Source: an uncultured Oscillibacter sp.
GTDB lineage: Bacteria; Bacillota; Clostridia; Oscillospirales; Oscillospiraceae
Length of the DNA: 64,000 nt
Direction: 5' to 3'
Assembly: GCA_910578935.1 (NCBI GenBank)
Contig: CAJTSM010000002.1
Coordinates: forward strand, 62,001-126,000
Shown here one piece after another: positions 8,682 to 16,563 of this stretch. Numbering within the stretch: the stretch's first letter is position 1; each line of letters begins with the position of its first letter. The notes beneath the pieces are model-generated. The model was not told the DNA's origin, did no database searches, and worked only from the letters and a program-made list of their open reading frames with translations. Made by a program: the position numbers and the translations under genes.

Positions 8682-9368
8682 GTGGGAGAGCGTCTGGAGT
8701 CCCTGGTGACGGAGCCCTTCGCGGCGGAGCGGGAATGGGCGGCAGAGGGGGTGCCGGTGCTGCGGGCGGCGGCGGAAGTCCCTCAGCCGTCTCAGGAGAC
8801 GGACCGGGTTTCCCGGCGGATCAAGCGCTTTTATCATTTGCAATGCCGCGCCTTCCTCCGCTACTGCGAGCGGTGCCTGTTTCCCCAGGCAGCGGCGGAA
8901 TACCGCTTGGCCCTGGAGGCCAGCCGTCCCCTGCCCCTTTTTCAGGCGGAGCTGTCCTACCAGGTGACCTACAATGAAGGGGGCCTCTGGAGCCTTTATA
9001 CCCAGGTTCGGGAGTCCCTGGGCCCCGGCCCGGCCCTGGTGACCCGCCGGGGGGACACTTGGGACCTGGCGGCGGGCTACCCCGTGCCTTTAAAAGATTT
9101 CTTCCCCGCGGGCACGGCCTGGAAAAAGCGGCTGCTGGCCCACGCGGCGGAGGAAATCCAGCGCCGGGAGCGGGCCGGGGCGGGCCGCTGGCGGGAGGAC
9201 TGGCGGAAGGAGCTACGGCGGCGGTTCAATCCCCAGAATTTCTACCTGACGGCGGAGGGGCTGGCCTATTTTTGGCCCATGTACGCCATTGCCCCGGCGG
9301 CGGGGGTGCCGACGTTTTTGCTGCCCTACGGGGACGAAGTGTCGGCGGAGCGGAACCCGCAGTCTTGA
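8682..9368 (+). CDS. RsiV-like (DUF3298) protein
   Basis: 228-residue protein resembling the C-terminal DUF3298/RsiV region: AELSYQVTYNEGGLWSLYTQVRES in the middle, and RFNPQNFYLTAEGLAYFWPMYAIAPAAGVPTFLLPY near the end. No signal peptide or membrane helix is seen, unlike anti-sigma factor RsiV. GTG 8682 is preferred over GTG 8676 because AAAGGAG ends at 8673, only 2 bases from 8676. No sigma-factor gene is adjacent. The family binds lysozyme in RsiV; a role here is unproven. Confidence 0.7.
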   Translation: MGERLESLVTEPFAAEREWAAEGVPVLRAAAEVPQPSQETDRVSRRIKRFYHLQCRAFLRYCERCLFPQAAAEYRLALEASRPLPLFQAELSYQVTYNEGGLWSLYTQVRESLGPGPALVTRRGDTWDLAAGYPVPLKDFFPAGTAWKKRLLAHAAEEIQRRERAGAGRWREDWRKELRRRFNPQNFYLTAEGLAYFWPMYAIAPAAGVPTFLLPYGDEVSAERNPQS

Positions 9369-9374
9369 ACGAAG

Positions 9375-9394
9375 GACCCCGGCCCGCCGGGGTC
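9375..9394 (+). terminator. Possible terminator after the RsiV-like gene
   Basis: GACCCCGG/CCGGGGTC hairpin six bases after the stop, followed by a weak TATTT. The remaining gap 9395-9634 has no convincing gene; only a short coding-like tail near 9568-9632 is noticed. Confidence 0.5.
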
Positions 9395-9634
9395 TATTTC
9401 ACACTGCCATTGATTCAAAAGCGGCGGAGGGGCTGGTTGGCCTCCTTTTTCTCATAGCTGCTTTGCATCATCCGGGCCACGCCGCGGCAGACCGGCTTGG
9501 ACCCGTTTGTGACAGGAACGTTCCTAGTGGAAAAAGATTTGAGCCGGAGAACCCTTTCTGTCTTTCTTTAAAACCGGCAAGCTGGCGGAGGTCCTGCAGC
9601 CAGACCTCAACGCCCCGTTCGCCCAGAATTAAAA

Positions 9635-9664
9635 AACGGCCGGGAACTTTCGTTCCCGGCCGTT
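9635..9664 (-). terminator. Terminator of the AGCS symporter gene
   Basis: Perfect 13-bp stem AACGGCCGGGAAC/GTTCCCGGCCGTT with a 4-base loop. On the minus strand it is followed by six T, ten bases after the stop codon. Confidence 0.88.
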
Positions 9665-9674
9665 TGCTGTGGGC

Positions 9675-11087
9675 TCAGCGCAGATCGTTCTTGTTTCCGA
9701 AGTACTTCTTCGTTTCCGCGGCCACAATACCGGACAGGGCAAAGAGGCCAATAAAGTTCGGGATGGCCATGAGGCCGTTGAAGGTGTCCGCCACGTCCCA
9801 CACAAAACTGAGGGGGGACACACAGCCCACCACTACCACGGCGATGAAAATCACCTGGAATACCCGGACAGCCTTGTGCCCGAAGAGGTATTGGACGCAG
9901 CGGGTGCCGTACAGGGACCAGCCCAAGACTGTGGAGAAGGCGAACAGCGCCAGGGCAATGGCCACGAACAGCGCCGCGAATTTGCCTCCGAAAACCGTGG
10001 CCAGGGCGGCGGTGATGACTTCGCTGCCGGGGCGGGTGTTAAACTCGATGTTCACGCCGCTGCAAATGATGGTCAGCGCGGTGAGGGAGCAGATCACAAT
10101 GGTATCCACAAACACCTCGAAAATGCCGTAGAGGCCCTGGTTCACGGGGCCCTTGGTGTCGGCCGCCGCGTGGGCAATGGCGGCGGAGCCCAGGCCCGCC
10201 TCATTGGAGAAGGCACTGCGCCGCAGACCCCAGATGATCGTCTGCTTCAACACGATGCCGGAGGCGGCGCCGCCGACGGCCTGGGGCGTAAAAGCGGTGG
10301 AGAAAATCAGCCCGAAGGCGCTGCCGATGTTCTGCCAGTGGACGCCGATGACAATGAGAGCGAAGATGATATAGAAGACGCTCATAAAGGGAATCAGTTT
10401 CTCCGTCACCGCCCCGATGCGCTTGATGCCGCCCAGGAGGATGATGGCCACCAGCAAAGCTAAAACAATGCCCATAAACCACTTCAGCCCGGTTTCCATC
10501 CCGGCGGAGACGGCGGTGAAAGCGGAGAACGCGCCGATGACGGAGCCGGTGATGCTGTTCACCTGGGACATATTTCCAATGCCGAAAGAGGACAGAATGG
10601 CAAAAACGGCAAAGGTACCCGCCAGCCACTTCCAGCCGCTGCCAAGGCCCTTGGCAATGTAGTACATCGGCCCGCCGACCCAGTCGCCCTTGGCGTCCCG
10701 CTCCCGGTACTTGATGGCCAGGACGATCTCGGAATACTTCGTCACCATGCCGACCAGCGCCGCCAGCCACAGCCAGAAGATCGCGCCGTAGCCGCCCATG
10801 GCAATGGCCTGGGTGGTGCCCACGATGTTGCCGGTGCCTACCGTTGCGGACAAAGCGGTGGTCACGGCCTGCATGGGCGTCACCGCGCCCTCGCCGGCCT
10901 CCTGCTTCTGAAACATTTTGCCCACGGTGTTTTTCATGGCGTGGCCAAAGTGGCGGAACTGCACACCGCCGTTGCGGACCGTCAGAAACAGGCCGCCCAC
11001 AATGGCGCAGGGCAAAAAGGTGTACATCCAGGCGAAGTCGTTCAGCGGCCCCGATAAAAAGGCCAGAATGCTGCTCAAAATTTCCAT
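9675..11087 (-). CDS. Sodium:alanine/glycine symporter (AGCS family)
   Basis: 470-residue inner-membrane Na+-coupled amino-acid carrier. Family landmarks are VGTGNIVGTTQAIAMGG near residue 95, TKYSEIVLAIKYRERD, and GLRRSAFSNEAGLGSA in the second half. ATG 11087 is chosen since GGAGGG is 5 bases upstream and the protein starts at the usual point; the frame runs further upstream only through the riboswitch leader. A tandem glycine riboswitch precedes it, so glycine is the likely sensed and probably transported solute. The gene is monocistronic with its own terminator. Confidence 0.92.
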   Translation of the reverse strand: MEILSSILAFLSGPLNDFAWMYTFLPCAIVGGLFLTVRNGGVQFRHFGHAMKNTVGKMFQKQEAGEGAVTPMQAVTTALSATVGTGNIVGTTQAIAMGGYGAIFWLWLAALVGMVTKYSEIVLAIKYRERDAKGDWVGGPMYYIAKGLGSGWKWLAGTFAVFAILSSFGIGNMSQVNSITGSVIGAFSAFTAVSAGMETGLKWFMGIVLALLVAIILLGGIKRIGAVTEKLIPFMSVFYIIFALIVIGVHWQNIGSAFGLIFSTAFTPQAVGGAASGIVLKQTIIWGLRRSAFSNEAGLGSAAIAHAAADTKGPVNQGLYGIFEVFVDTIVICSLTALTIICSGVNIEFNTRPGSEVITAALATVFGGKFAALFVAIALALFAFSTVLGWSLYGTRCVQYLFGHKAVRVFQVIFIAVVVVGCVSPLSFVWDVADTFNGLMAIPNFIGLFALSGIVAAETKKYFGNKNDLR

Positions 11088-11207
11088 AATTTCCCTCCAT
11101 AGCATCGTACCGGCATCGGCGCGGAGGCGCAAAAAAGCGGACCCGCCGGCTGCGGCCCCGCAAAAAGCAATATCCCCCCGGCGGACACACCCCCGCCGGG
11201 CAGCATT

Positions 11208-11360
11208 CCCCTCTGTCCTTTTACCTGAGAGATTCGGCGGGCAGGCCCGCCTTGCACCTTCGGTACCCGTTTCCGGGATTCTCCAGAGCCACATCCGTCC
11301 CCGGTCCTCGCGCCTGAGAGTTTTACTCCGTCGGCAGACTTTCGCCGTTTCTCCGGGGAT
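11208..11360 (-). ncRNA. Tandem glycine riboswitch
   Basis: Two consecutive glycine aptamers on the minus strand. The first (about 11360-11300) has GGAGAAACGGCGAAAG, GCCGACGG and ACTCTCAGGCGCGAGGACC. The second (about 11292-11208) has TCTGGAGAATCCCGG, GGTGCAAGGCGGG, CCGAATCTCTCAGG and AAAAGGACAG. These are the conserved features of the gcvT-type element. The 120 bases that follow up to the symporter start are GC-rich with possible hairpins; I could not settle whether the switch acts on termination or translation, nor its direction. Confidence 0.92.
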
Positions 11361-11389
11361 TTCCTTTGCCAGTATCCAGTTGTGGTATT

Positions 11390-11418
11390 ACCTTAACACG
11401 GTCCGGCCCGGTTGTCAA
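11390..11418 (-). promoter_or_regulatory. Promoter of the riboswitch-symporter transcript
   Basis: Minus strand: TTGACA at 11418-11413, 17 bases, TAAGGT. The -35 is perfect, the -10 weak. It is placed about 30 bases before the first aptamer. Confidence 0.6.
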
Positions 11419-11522
11419 TCGTGCATTTCCACAAAATGTCCGCAAAGCAGAGACGTATATTTTCTTATCGCGGACAAAACCAGAGGGGCGCCATGCGCCC
11501 CTCTGCGTTCCGTGTACGCCGT

Positions 11523-12215
11523 TCAGAGCTCCCGCACGGAAACCACGCCGGAGGTGGCGCAGATCTCCTGCTGAAGCTGCTCTATATCCAAGCCTTTATG
11601 GAGCCGCAGGGTGAAGATGGCACAGGCGTTGTGCCGCTCGTTGGACTTGGAGTGAATGATCCCCATGTTGAGGATTTTCAGCCCGTGCTCCCGGAACTCC
11701 TGGAGCAGGACATCCATGGTCCGGTTGTCGCTGTACTCCACGTACAGATTGACCTCCGGGGCATTCTTCAGCATCCGGTACTCCACCCGGGAGAAAAAAA
11801 GCTCCGCGATGAGGATCAGCGCCGTGGCAAACAGGCCCCCCTCATAGAACCCGCCGCCCAGGGCCAGGCCGATGATGGCCGCCGCCCAGAGGCCCGCCGC
11901 CGTGGTCAGGCCCTTCACCCGCTGGCGGCGGGTGACAATGATGGTGCCCGCGCCGATGAAGCCGATGCCCGCCACCACCTGGGCCCCCAGCCGGGCCATA
12001 TCGGTGTATTGGCCTAGGACCAGGTAGAGGTACTGGCTGGTCAGCGTGGTCATGGCCGCGCCAAGGCAGATCAGGATATGGGTGCGGAAGCCCGCCGGGC
12101 GGCGCTTATACTCCCGCTCAATGCCGATGATGCCGCCGCAGAGCACCGCCAGGGTCATCCGCAGGGCTACGGACCAGACGGTCACATCCCGCAGGCCGTC
12201 AAACAGAGACAGCAT
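11523..12215 (-). CDS. MgtC/SapB family membrane protein (paralogue 2)
   Basis: 230-residue membrane protein with the MgtC/SapB hydrophobic domain (GIIGIEREYKRRPAGFRTHILICLGAA, GIGFIGAGTIIVTRR, KGLTTAAGLWAAAIIGLA) and a soluble C-terminal ACT-like half. MgtC proteins are linked to Mg2+ limitation and to ATP synthase control in other bacteria; the role in Firmicutes is unclear. It lies 25 bases after a closely similar gene (12241-12966), a tandem duplication, probably in the same transcript. Confidence 0.9.
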   Translation of the reverse strand: MLSLFDGLRDVTVWSVALRMTLAVLCGGIIGIEREYKRRPAGFRTHILICLGAAMTTLTSQYLYLVLGQYTDMARLGAQVVAGIGFIGAGTIIVTRRQRVKGLTTAAGLWAAAIIGLALGGGFYEGGLFATALILIAELFFSRVEYRMLKNAPEVNLYVEYSDNRTMDVLLQEFREHGLKILNMGIIHSKSNERHNACAIFTLRLHKGLDIEQLQQEICATSGVVSVREL

Positions 12216-12240
12216 ATCGCGTTCCCTCCTTGTTCACAAG

Positions 12241-12966
12241 TTACGTGTCCTTGACGACATAGACGGTTTCCAGCTCTGAAATGGCAGCCAAAATTTTGGC
12301 ATGGGTGCCCCGCTGGTTCATCCGCAGCGAAAAAATGGCGTTGGGGTGCTGGGAAGGGGTCTGCTTGCCGTGGTCCACCTCTACTTCGTAGATCGTGACG
12401 TCCTGGGCCTTGATGCGTCCTATGATCTCCGCCACATTGTCCAGGGACTGAAATTCCACATAGATGTTCATGTTTCTGGCGTTCTCCACCACAAACAGCT
12501 CCACCGCCGGAAGCAGGTGGACCACCAGGAAGATCAGCAGGAACGCAAGGCCCACGCACTCGTAGAACCCCGCCCCCACGGCCAGGCCCATACAGGCCGA
12601 GGCCCACAGGCCCGCCGCCGTGGTCAGGCCCTTCACCTTCTGCTGGCCGGTCACCAGGATGGTGCCCGCGCCCAAAAAGCCGATGCCGTTGATGACCTGG
12701 GCTCCGAAGCGGCTAACATCGGTGCGGATGCCGATCTCCGCGGCCCGCTCCGCCCAGACGTGGTTCAGCATATAAGACTCATACTGGCTCAAGAGCATGG
12801 TCAGCGCCGCTGCCATGCACACCAGCATGTAGGTCCGGAAGCCCGCCGGGCGGTGCTTTCTGGCCCGCTCCAGGCCGATCATGCCGCCGCAGAACATGGC
12901 CAGGGTCAGCCGCAGCATTACCGAGGCCGTGTTAACCTCCCGCAAGTATTCCAATCCCTGTAACAC
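12241..12966 (-). CDS. MgtC/SapB family membrane protein (paralogue 1)
   Basis: 241 residues, homologous over its whole length to the next gene: GMIGLERARKHRPAGFRTYMLVCMAAA, GIGFLGAGTILVTGQQKVKGLTTAAGLWASA. The soluble C-terminal half holds VEFQSLDNVAEIIGRIKAQ. The GTG start at 12966 has GGAGAGGAG 9 bases before it. A consensus promoter lies 150 bases upstream, so the leader is long; it holds a CGCCCC/GGGGCG hairpin, but I see no recognisable M-box magnesium riboswitch. Confidence 0.9.
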   Translation of the reverse strand: MLQGLEYLREVNTASVMLRLTLAMFCGGMIGLERARKHRPAGFRTYMLVCMAAALTMLLSQYESYMLNHVWAERAAEIGIRTDVSRFGAQVINGIGFLGAGTILVTGQQKVKGLTTAAGLWASACMGLAVGAGFYECVGLAFLLIFLVVHLLPAVELFVVENARNMNIYVEFQSLDNVAEIIGRIKAQDVTIYEVEVDHGKQTPSQHPNAIFSLRMNQRGTHAKILAAISELETVYVVKDT

Positions 12967-13115
12967 TTCGAGCCGCTCCTCTCCTGGTGGACGCCCCTCC
13001 GGGGCGAAAGAAAAGGGAAGGAGCGGCCGCCGCCGCTTCTTCCATCACCTGTTCAAATCAACACGCCGGAAAACGTTTGCGGTACAGCCATTTCCCACCG
13101 CTTGTATTAACACGT

Positions 13116-13144
13116 ATTATAAGCAGACCCGCCCCTATTGTCAA
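13116..13144 (-). promoter_or_regulatory. Consensus promoter of the mgtC pair
   Basis: Minus strand TTGACA, 17-base spacer, TATAAT: a perfect match to the vegetative consensus, about 150 bases upstream of the first mgtC-like gene. Confidence 0.88.
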
Positions 13145-13267
13145 CGTTTTCCGTTATATAAAACACCTTTTCAGCGGGTTTGACAAATAAAAGCCCGGTA
13201 TTTTGTCATTTTGCCAGGAGGAAAAGCAGGCGAAAAAGCCCTCTGTGCGCAAACGTTGTCTCCCCTC

Positions 13268-13648
13268 TCAGCGGATGACGGAAAAATACAGCCACAGGCC
13301 GAAGGGGAGGACGACCTGCAGGATCAGAATCACCGGCACGCCGAAACGGAAGGCCTTGTGAAGGGTCTTGTGGCGGAAAGCCTTCATGCCCAGCAAAGCC
13401 CCCACGCTGCCCCCCAGGGCCGCCAGGAGGAGCAGCGTCTTCTCCGGCACCCGGCGGACGCGCTCATTTTTCTCCTTCCGCTTGGCCTTCCACTTGTCCA
13501 GACCGAAGACGCAGAAGGTGATGATGTTGATGATCGCCAGCCAGATGGCCAAGAGTCCCCAGGGGGAGCCGACGACAGCCCAAATAAAGTCGTTGTGAGC
13601 CTCCGGCGTATACAGCGCTTTTTCGGCGGCAAGAAGGGTGGTTTTCAT
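13268..13648 (-). CDS. DUF1294 membrane protein
   Basis: 126-residue integral membrane protein with the DUF1294 core FCVFGLDKWKAKRK followed by RVPEKTLLLLAALGGSVGALLGMKAFRHKT. Four hydrophobic segments are visible. ATG 13648 is chosen because GAGGTG stands 5 bases upstream; an ATG 18 bases earlier lacks one. Function unknown. It is flanked by GC-rich inverted repeats (13680-13836), and its C terminus is 124 bases from the mgtC promoter. Confidence 0.82.
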   Translation of the reverse strand: MKTTLLAAEKALYTPEAHNDFIWAVVGSPWGLLAIWLAIINIITFCVFGLDKWKAKRKEKNERVRRVPEKTLLLLAALGGSVGALLGMKAFRHKTLHKAFRFGVPVILILQVVLPFGLWLYFSVIR

Positions 13649-13803
13649 AGGCGCACCTCGTTTCAAACATATGTATACCCGTAGGGGCGGGCGCTATCGC
13701 CCGCCCGCTTTCCCCGTACCACCACGCTATTTGGGAAAATCCGCCGCTGGGGGCGGTGAGCAGGCCGGGGAAAACAGGCCGCCGAAGGCGGCGGCCCCTA
13801 CGG

Positions 13804-13835
13804 CAAATGGACCGGCTTTTCAGCCGGTCCATTTT
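13804..13835. terminator. Hairpin after psuG
   Basis: AAATGGACCGGCT/AGCCGGTCCATTT with a short loop, between psuG and the DUF1294 gene. The T run is better on the plus strand, so termination for psuG is probable but not assured. Two more GC-rich inverted repeats (GGGGCGGGCGCTATCGCCC; GGCCGCCGAAGGCGGCGGCC) precede it. Confidence 0.5.
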
Positions 13836-13845
13836 AGCACAGGTT

Positions 13846-14775
13846 TCAATTCTTGGCAAGCCCCGCCAGCTCCACCGCCGTTTTGGCCGCAAGCACAGCG
13901 TTGTTGAATACCAGCTGGATGTTGCTGTCCAGAGAGCTGCCGCCGGTGAGCTCTTTGATCTTCGCCAGGAGGAAGGGGGTGGTTTCCTTGCCGTGAATGC
14001 CCTTTGCCTTGGCCTCCTCCACCGCGTCGTTGATGGCCTTGTTGATGACGTCCGCATCCATGGAGTACTCCTCCGGAATGGGATTCGTCACCAGCATGCC
14101 GCCGCCCAGGCCCATGTCCTGCTTCACATAGAAGGTCTTGGCCAGGTCCGCCGGGGTGTCGATCCGGTAGTCCACAGCGAAGCCGCTCTTCCGGGTGTAG
14201 AAGGCGGGGAGTTCCCCGGTGCCGTAACCGATGACGGGCACGCCGTGAGTCTCCAGATACTCCAGGGTCAGCCCCAGGTCCAGGATGGACTTGGCCCCGG
14301 CGCAGACCACCATGACAGGGGTCCTGGCCAGCTCTTCCAAGTCGGCGGAGATGTCCATGGTGGTTTCGGCCCCCCGGTGCACGCCGCCGATGCCGCCGGT
14401 GGCAAAGACCTGGATGCCCGCCATGTGGGCGATCATCATGGTGGTGGTCACCGTGGTGGCTCCGTCCTTCCCCTGGGCCACCAGGACCGGCAGGTCCCGG
14501 CGGCTGGCCTTGGCCACGCCCGCGCCGGTCTTGCCCAAATAGTCGATCTCCTCGGGGGAGAGGCCCGCCTTGAGTCGTCCGCCCAGGACGGCGATCGTGG
14601 CGGGAACGGCCCCGTTCTCCCGGATGATGGACTCCACTTTCAGGGCGGTTTCCACGTTCTGGGGATAGGGCATTCCGTGGGAGATAATGGTGGACTCCAG
14701 GGCCACCACGGGCTTTCCGGCGGCCAGGGCTTCCTTGACTTCAGGGGCGACATCCAGGTACTTGTTCATGTTCAT
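13846..14775 (-). CDS. psuG: Pseudouridine-5'-phosphate glycosidase
   Basis: Splits pseudouridine 5'-phosphate into uracil and ribose 5-phosphate, the second step of pseudouridine breakdown. At 309 residues the protein is full length. Family blocks are VALESTIISHGMPYPQN near 24, ISADLEELARTPVMVVCAG near 145 with the catalytic lysine region AGAKSILDLG, and YGTGELPAFYTRKSG. GGAGGT lies 8 bases before ATG 14775. It follows the kinase psuK by 48 bases on the same strand, giving the two-step salvage pathway. Confidence 0.95.
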   Translation of the reverse strand: MNMNKYLDVAPEVKEALAAGKPVVALESTIISHGMPYPQNVETALKVESIIRENGAVPATIAVLGGRLKAGLSPEEIDYLGKTGAGVAKASRRDLPVLVAQGKDGATTVTTTMMIAHMAGIQVFATGGIGGVHRGAETTMDISADLEELARTPVMVVCAGAKSILDLGLTLEYLETHGVPVIGYGTGELPAFYTRKSGFAVDYRIDTPADLAKTFYVKQDMGLGGGMLVTNPIPEEYSMDADVINKAINDAVEEAKAKGIHGKETTPFLLAKIKELTGGSSLDSNIQLVFNNAVLAAKTAVELAGLAKN

Positions 14776-14823
14776 GATTATTGACCTCCAAAAATATATG
14801 AATGGAAATTGGATAAACCGTTA

Positions 14824-15912
14824 TCAGGCAAGGCCCGGGCTCAGGCGCTCCCGCAGAGCTTCCTCGCTCATGGTGGGGTTGATGGTTTCCTTACCGGCCA
14901 TGGCGATGGAGGAGGCGGCCAAGCCCGCCCGGGCGGTTTCCTCCAGGTCCGTGCCCTGGAGATAGGCCCAGGCGATGGCGGCCATAAAGGCGTCCCCGCA
15001 GCCCGTGGCGTTGACCATGTTCCCCGGGAGGCAGGGCAGCCGGACCCGGCCGCTGCGGTCCGCGGCGAAGACCCCGTCCCCCCCCAGGGAGATGAACACC
15101 CGGCGCAATCCGGTGTCCAGCAGCGCGTCCGCCGCCCGGTGCAGGCTCTCATCGCCGGTGATGGGCACGCCGGAGAGGAGCTCCGCCTCCAGGCGGTTGG
15201 GCTTGAGGGTGTGGAGCTTCCCCAGGACGGGTTTCAGCTTCACGGCCTTGGCGGTGGACACCGGGTCGGCGAAAAGAGGGGCGGCGCAGTTCTCCGCCAG
15301 CCACGCGATGCTCTCCTCCGGAATGTTCGTGTCGACCACCACCACCTGGCTGGCATCCAGGAGCTTTCGCCGCTGGGCCAGGGCCTGGGGAGTCAGATGC
15401 TGGTAAATCTCCATGTCGCTGACGGCCAGAGCCATGTCCCCCCGCTCGTCGTTGATAAAGAGATAGGTGGAGGTCCGCCCGCCGGGGATCACGGGGGACT
15501 GGGAGATATCAATGCCAAGCTCCCCACAGCTGGCGGCCAGCTTCTGGGCGTTGATGTCGTCCCCGAAGGCGGTCAGCAGCCGCACGTCCAGGCCCAGCAG
15601 GGCCATGTTGTGGGCGATGTTCCGCCCCACGCCCCCCAGGGAAGAGTGGACCGTGCCGGGGTTGGAGTCCCGGGCCACCAGCGCCGCCTCCGGGCGGCCG
15701 CCGATGTCCACGTTCACTCCCCCCACCACGGTGACATAAGGGGCGGTCTGAACAATGTAACCCTTGCCGGTGATATAGCCTTTCTTCATCAGGTTGGAGA
15801 TATGCACGGCGACGGAAGAGCGGGTGATCCCCGCCTTATCCGCCAGCTCTTTTTGAGAGATGAGGGGGTTTTCCTCAATCCAGTTGAGCAGCTGCCGTTC
15901 CCGCTTGGTCAT
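14824..15912 (-). CDS. psuK: Pseudouridine kinase with N-terminal winged helix
   Basis: 362-residue PfkB-family kinase with an added DNA-binding head. Residues 1-55 are a winged helix (TKRERQLLNWIEENPLISQ; GITRSSVAVHISNLMKKG). The kinase has VVGGVNVDIGGRP, GGVGRNIAHNMALLG and the ATP/anion-hole motif NATGCGDAFMAAI. It phosphorylates pseudouridine ahead of psuG; the specificity is inferred from the neighbour. GGAGG is 6 bases before ATG 15912, preferred to ATG 15933. The HTH head suggests that it also regulates the operon, with a candidate operator beside the promoter. Confidence 0.88.
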   Translation of the reverse strand: MTKRERQLLNWIEENPLISQKELADKAGITRSSVAVHISNLMKKGYITGKGYIVQTAPYVTVVGGVNVDIGGRPEAALVARDSNPGTVHSSLGGVGRNIAHNMALLGLDVRLLTAFGDDINAQKLAASCGELGIDISQSPVIPGGRTSTYLFINDERGDMALAVSDMEIYQHLTPQALAQRRKLLDASQVVVVDTNIPEESIAWLAENCAAPLFADPVSTAKAVKLKPVLGKLHTLKPNRLEAELLSGVPITGDESLHRAADALLDTGLRRVFISLGGDGVFAADRSGRVRLPCLPGNMVNATGCGDAFMAAIAWAYLQGTDLEETARAGLAASSIAMAGKETINPTMSEEALRERLSPGLA

Positions 15913-15937
15913 GGCCCACCTCCGCATAAGCAAAGAT

Positions 15938-15987
15938 TTAGTTTCTTAATCTAATGCTTATTATACGCACCCGCCGCCAAAAGTCAA
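15938..15987 (-). promoter_or_regulatory. psuK-psuG promoter with adjacent inverted repeat
   Basis: Minus strand TTGACT, 16 bases, TATAAT (15965-15960). Immediately downstream is AGATTAAGAAACTAAATCT, an imperfect inverted repeat suitable as an operator for the HTH head of PsuK. Confidence 0.6.
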
Positions 15988-16071
15988 GAGGACATCTCAG
16001 AAAAAATTTTCACCAGTTTTTGGATATTTTGACCGTCCGTCCCCCGCCCGCCGCCGATGGTCCGGGAGGGC

Positions 16072-16100
16072 TGGACGGCGGGGCCCCGGTTGGGTATACT
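16072..16100 (+). promoter_or_regulatory. Promoter of the LytTR gene
   Basis: TGGACG, 17 bases, TATACT, 25 bases before ATG 16126. Confidence 0.5.
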
Positions 16101-16125
16101 GGAAGCAAGAGAGGAGGCGGGGCCC

Positions 16126-16563
16126 ATGAAAATCGACGTGGCGCTGGACCCGGCGCTGGAAGAGCTGCTGGTCAAGGTGCTGTCTCCGGGAGAGACGGAG
16201 GAGCTCCGGGCCCTGCTGGCGCGGCTGGAGGAGCCAGAGCGGCTGACGCTCTTCCGGGAGGGGACCGCCGTGCCCTTGGACCCGGGGGAGGTCCTGCGGT
16301 TCTACGGGGAGGACAAGGAGGTCCGGGCCCAGGCCCTGGGCGGGGCGGTTTACACCGTCCGCCTCCGGCTGTATGAATTGGAGGAGCGGCTGGACCGGAA
16401 GGCCTTTGTCCGGGTGTCCCACTCGGAAATCGTCAACTGGAAGCGGGTGACGGCCCTGGATTTAAGCCTGTCCGGCACCATCCGGGTGATCCTGGAGGGC
16501 GGCGTGGTTACCTACGTCTCCCGGCGGTATGTGAAGAAAATCAAGGAGGTGCTGGGGATATGA
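16126..16563 (+). CDS. LytTR-family DNA-binding regulator
   Basis: 145-residue regulator lacking a receiver domain. The C-terminal LytTR DNA-binding fold is clear: KAFVRVSHSEIVNWKRVTALDLSLSGTIRVILEGG, then YVSRRYVKKIKEVLGI. GAGGAGG stands 7 bases before ATG 16126. The stop overlaps the start of the membrane-protein gene by 4 bases. Small LytTR proteins paired with DUF3021-type membrane proteins form a known two-gene regulatory arrangement in Firmicutes, in which the membrane partner is thought to restrain the regulator. Confidence 0.88.
   Translation: MKIDVALDPALEELLVKVLSPGETEELRALLARLEEPERLTLFREGTAVPLDPGEVLRFYGEDKEVRAQALGGAVYTVRLRLYELEERLDRKAFVRVSHSEIVNWKRVTALDLSLSGTIRVILEGGVVTYVSRRYVKKIKEVLGI

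Noticed and set aside
9568..9632. Short coding-like tail (FFKTGKLAEVLQPDLNAPFAQN) after the RsiV-like gene
   Set aside because: A stop codon precedes it closely and no start or partner frame was found; too short to call even as a pseudogene.
12967..13115. M-box magnesium riboswitch in front of the mgtC pair
   Set aside because: The leader length fits, but the conserved M-box segments were not found.
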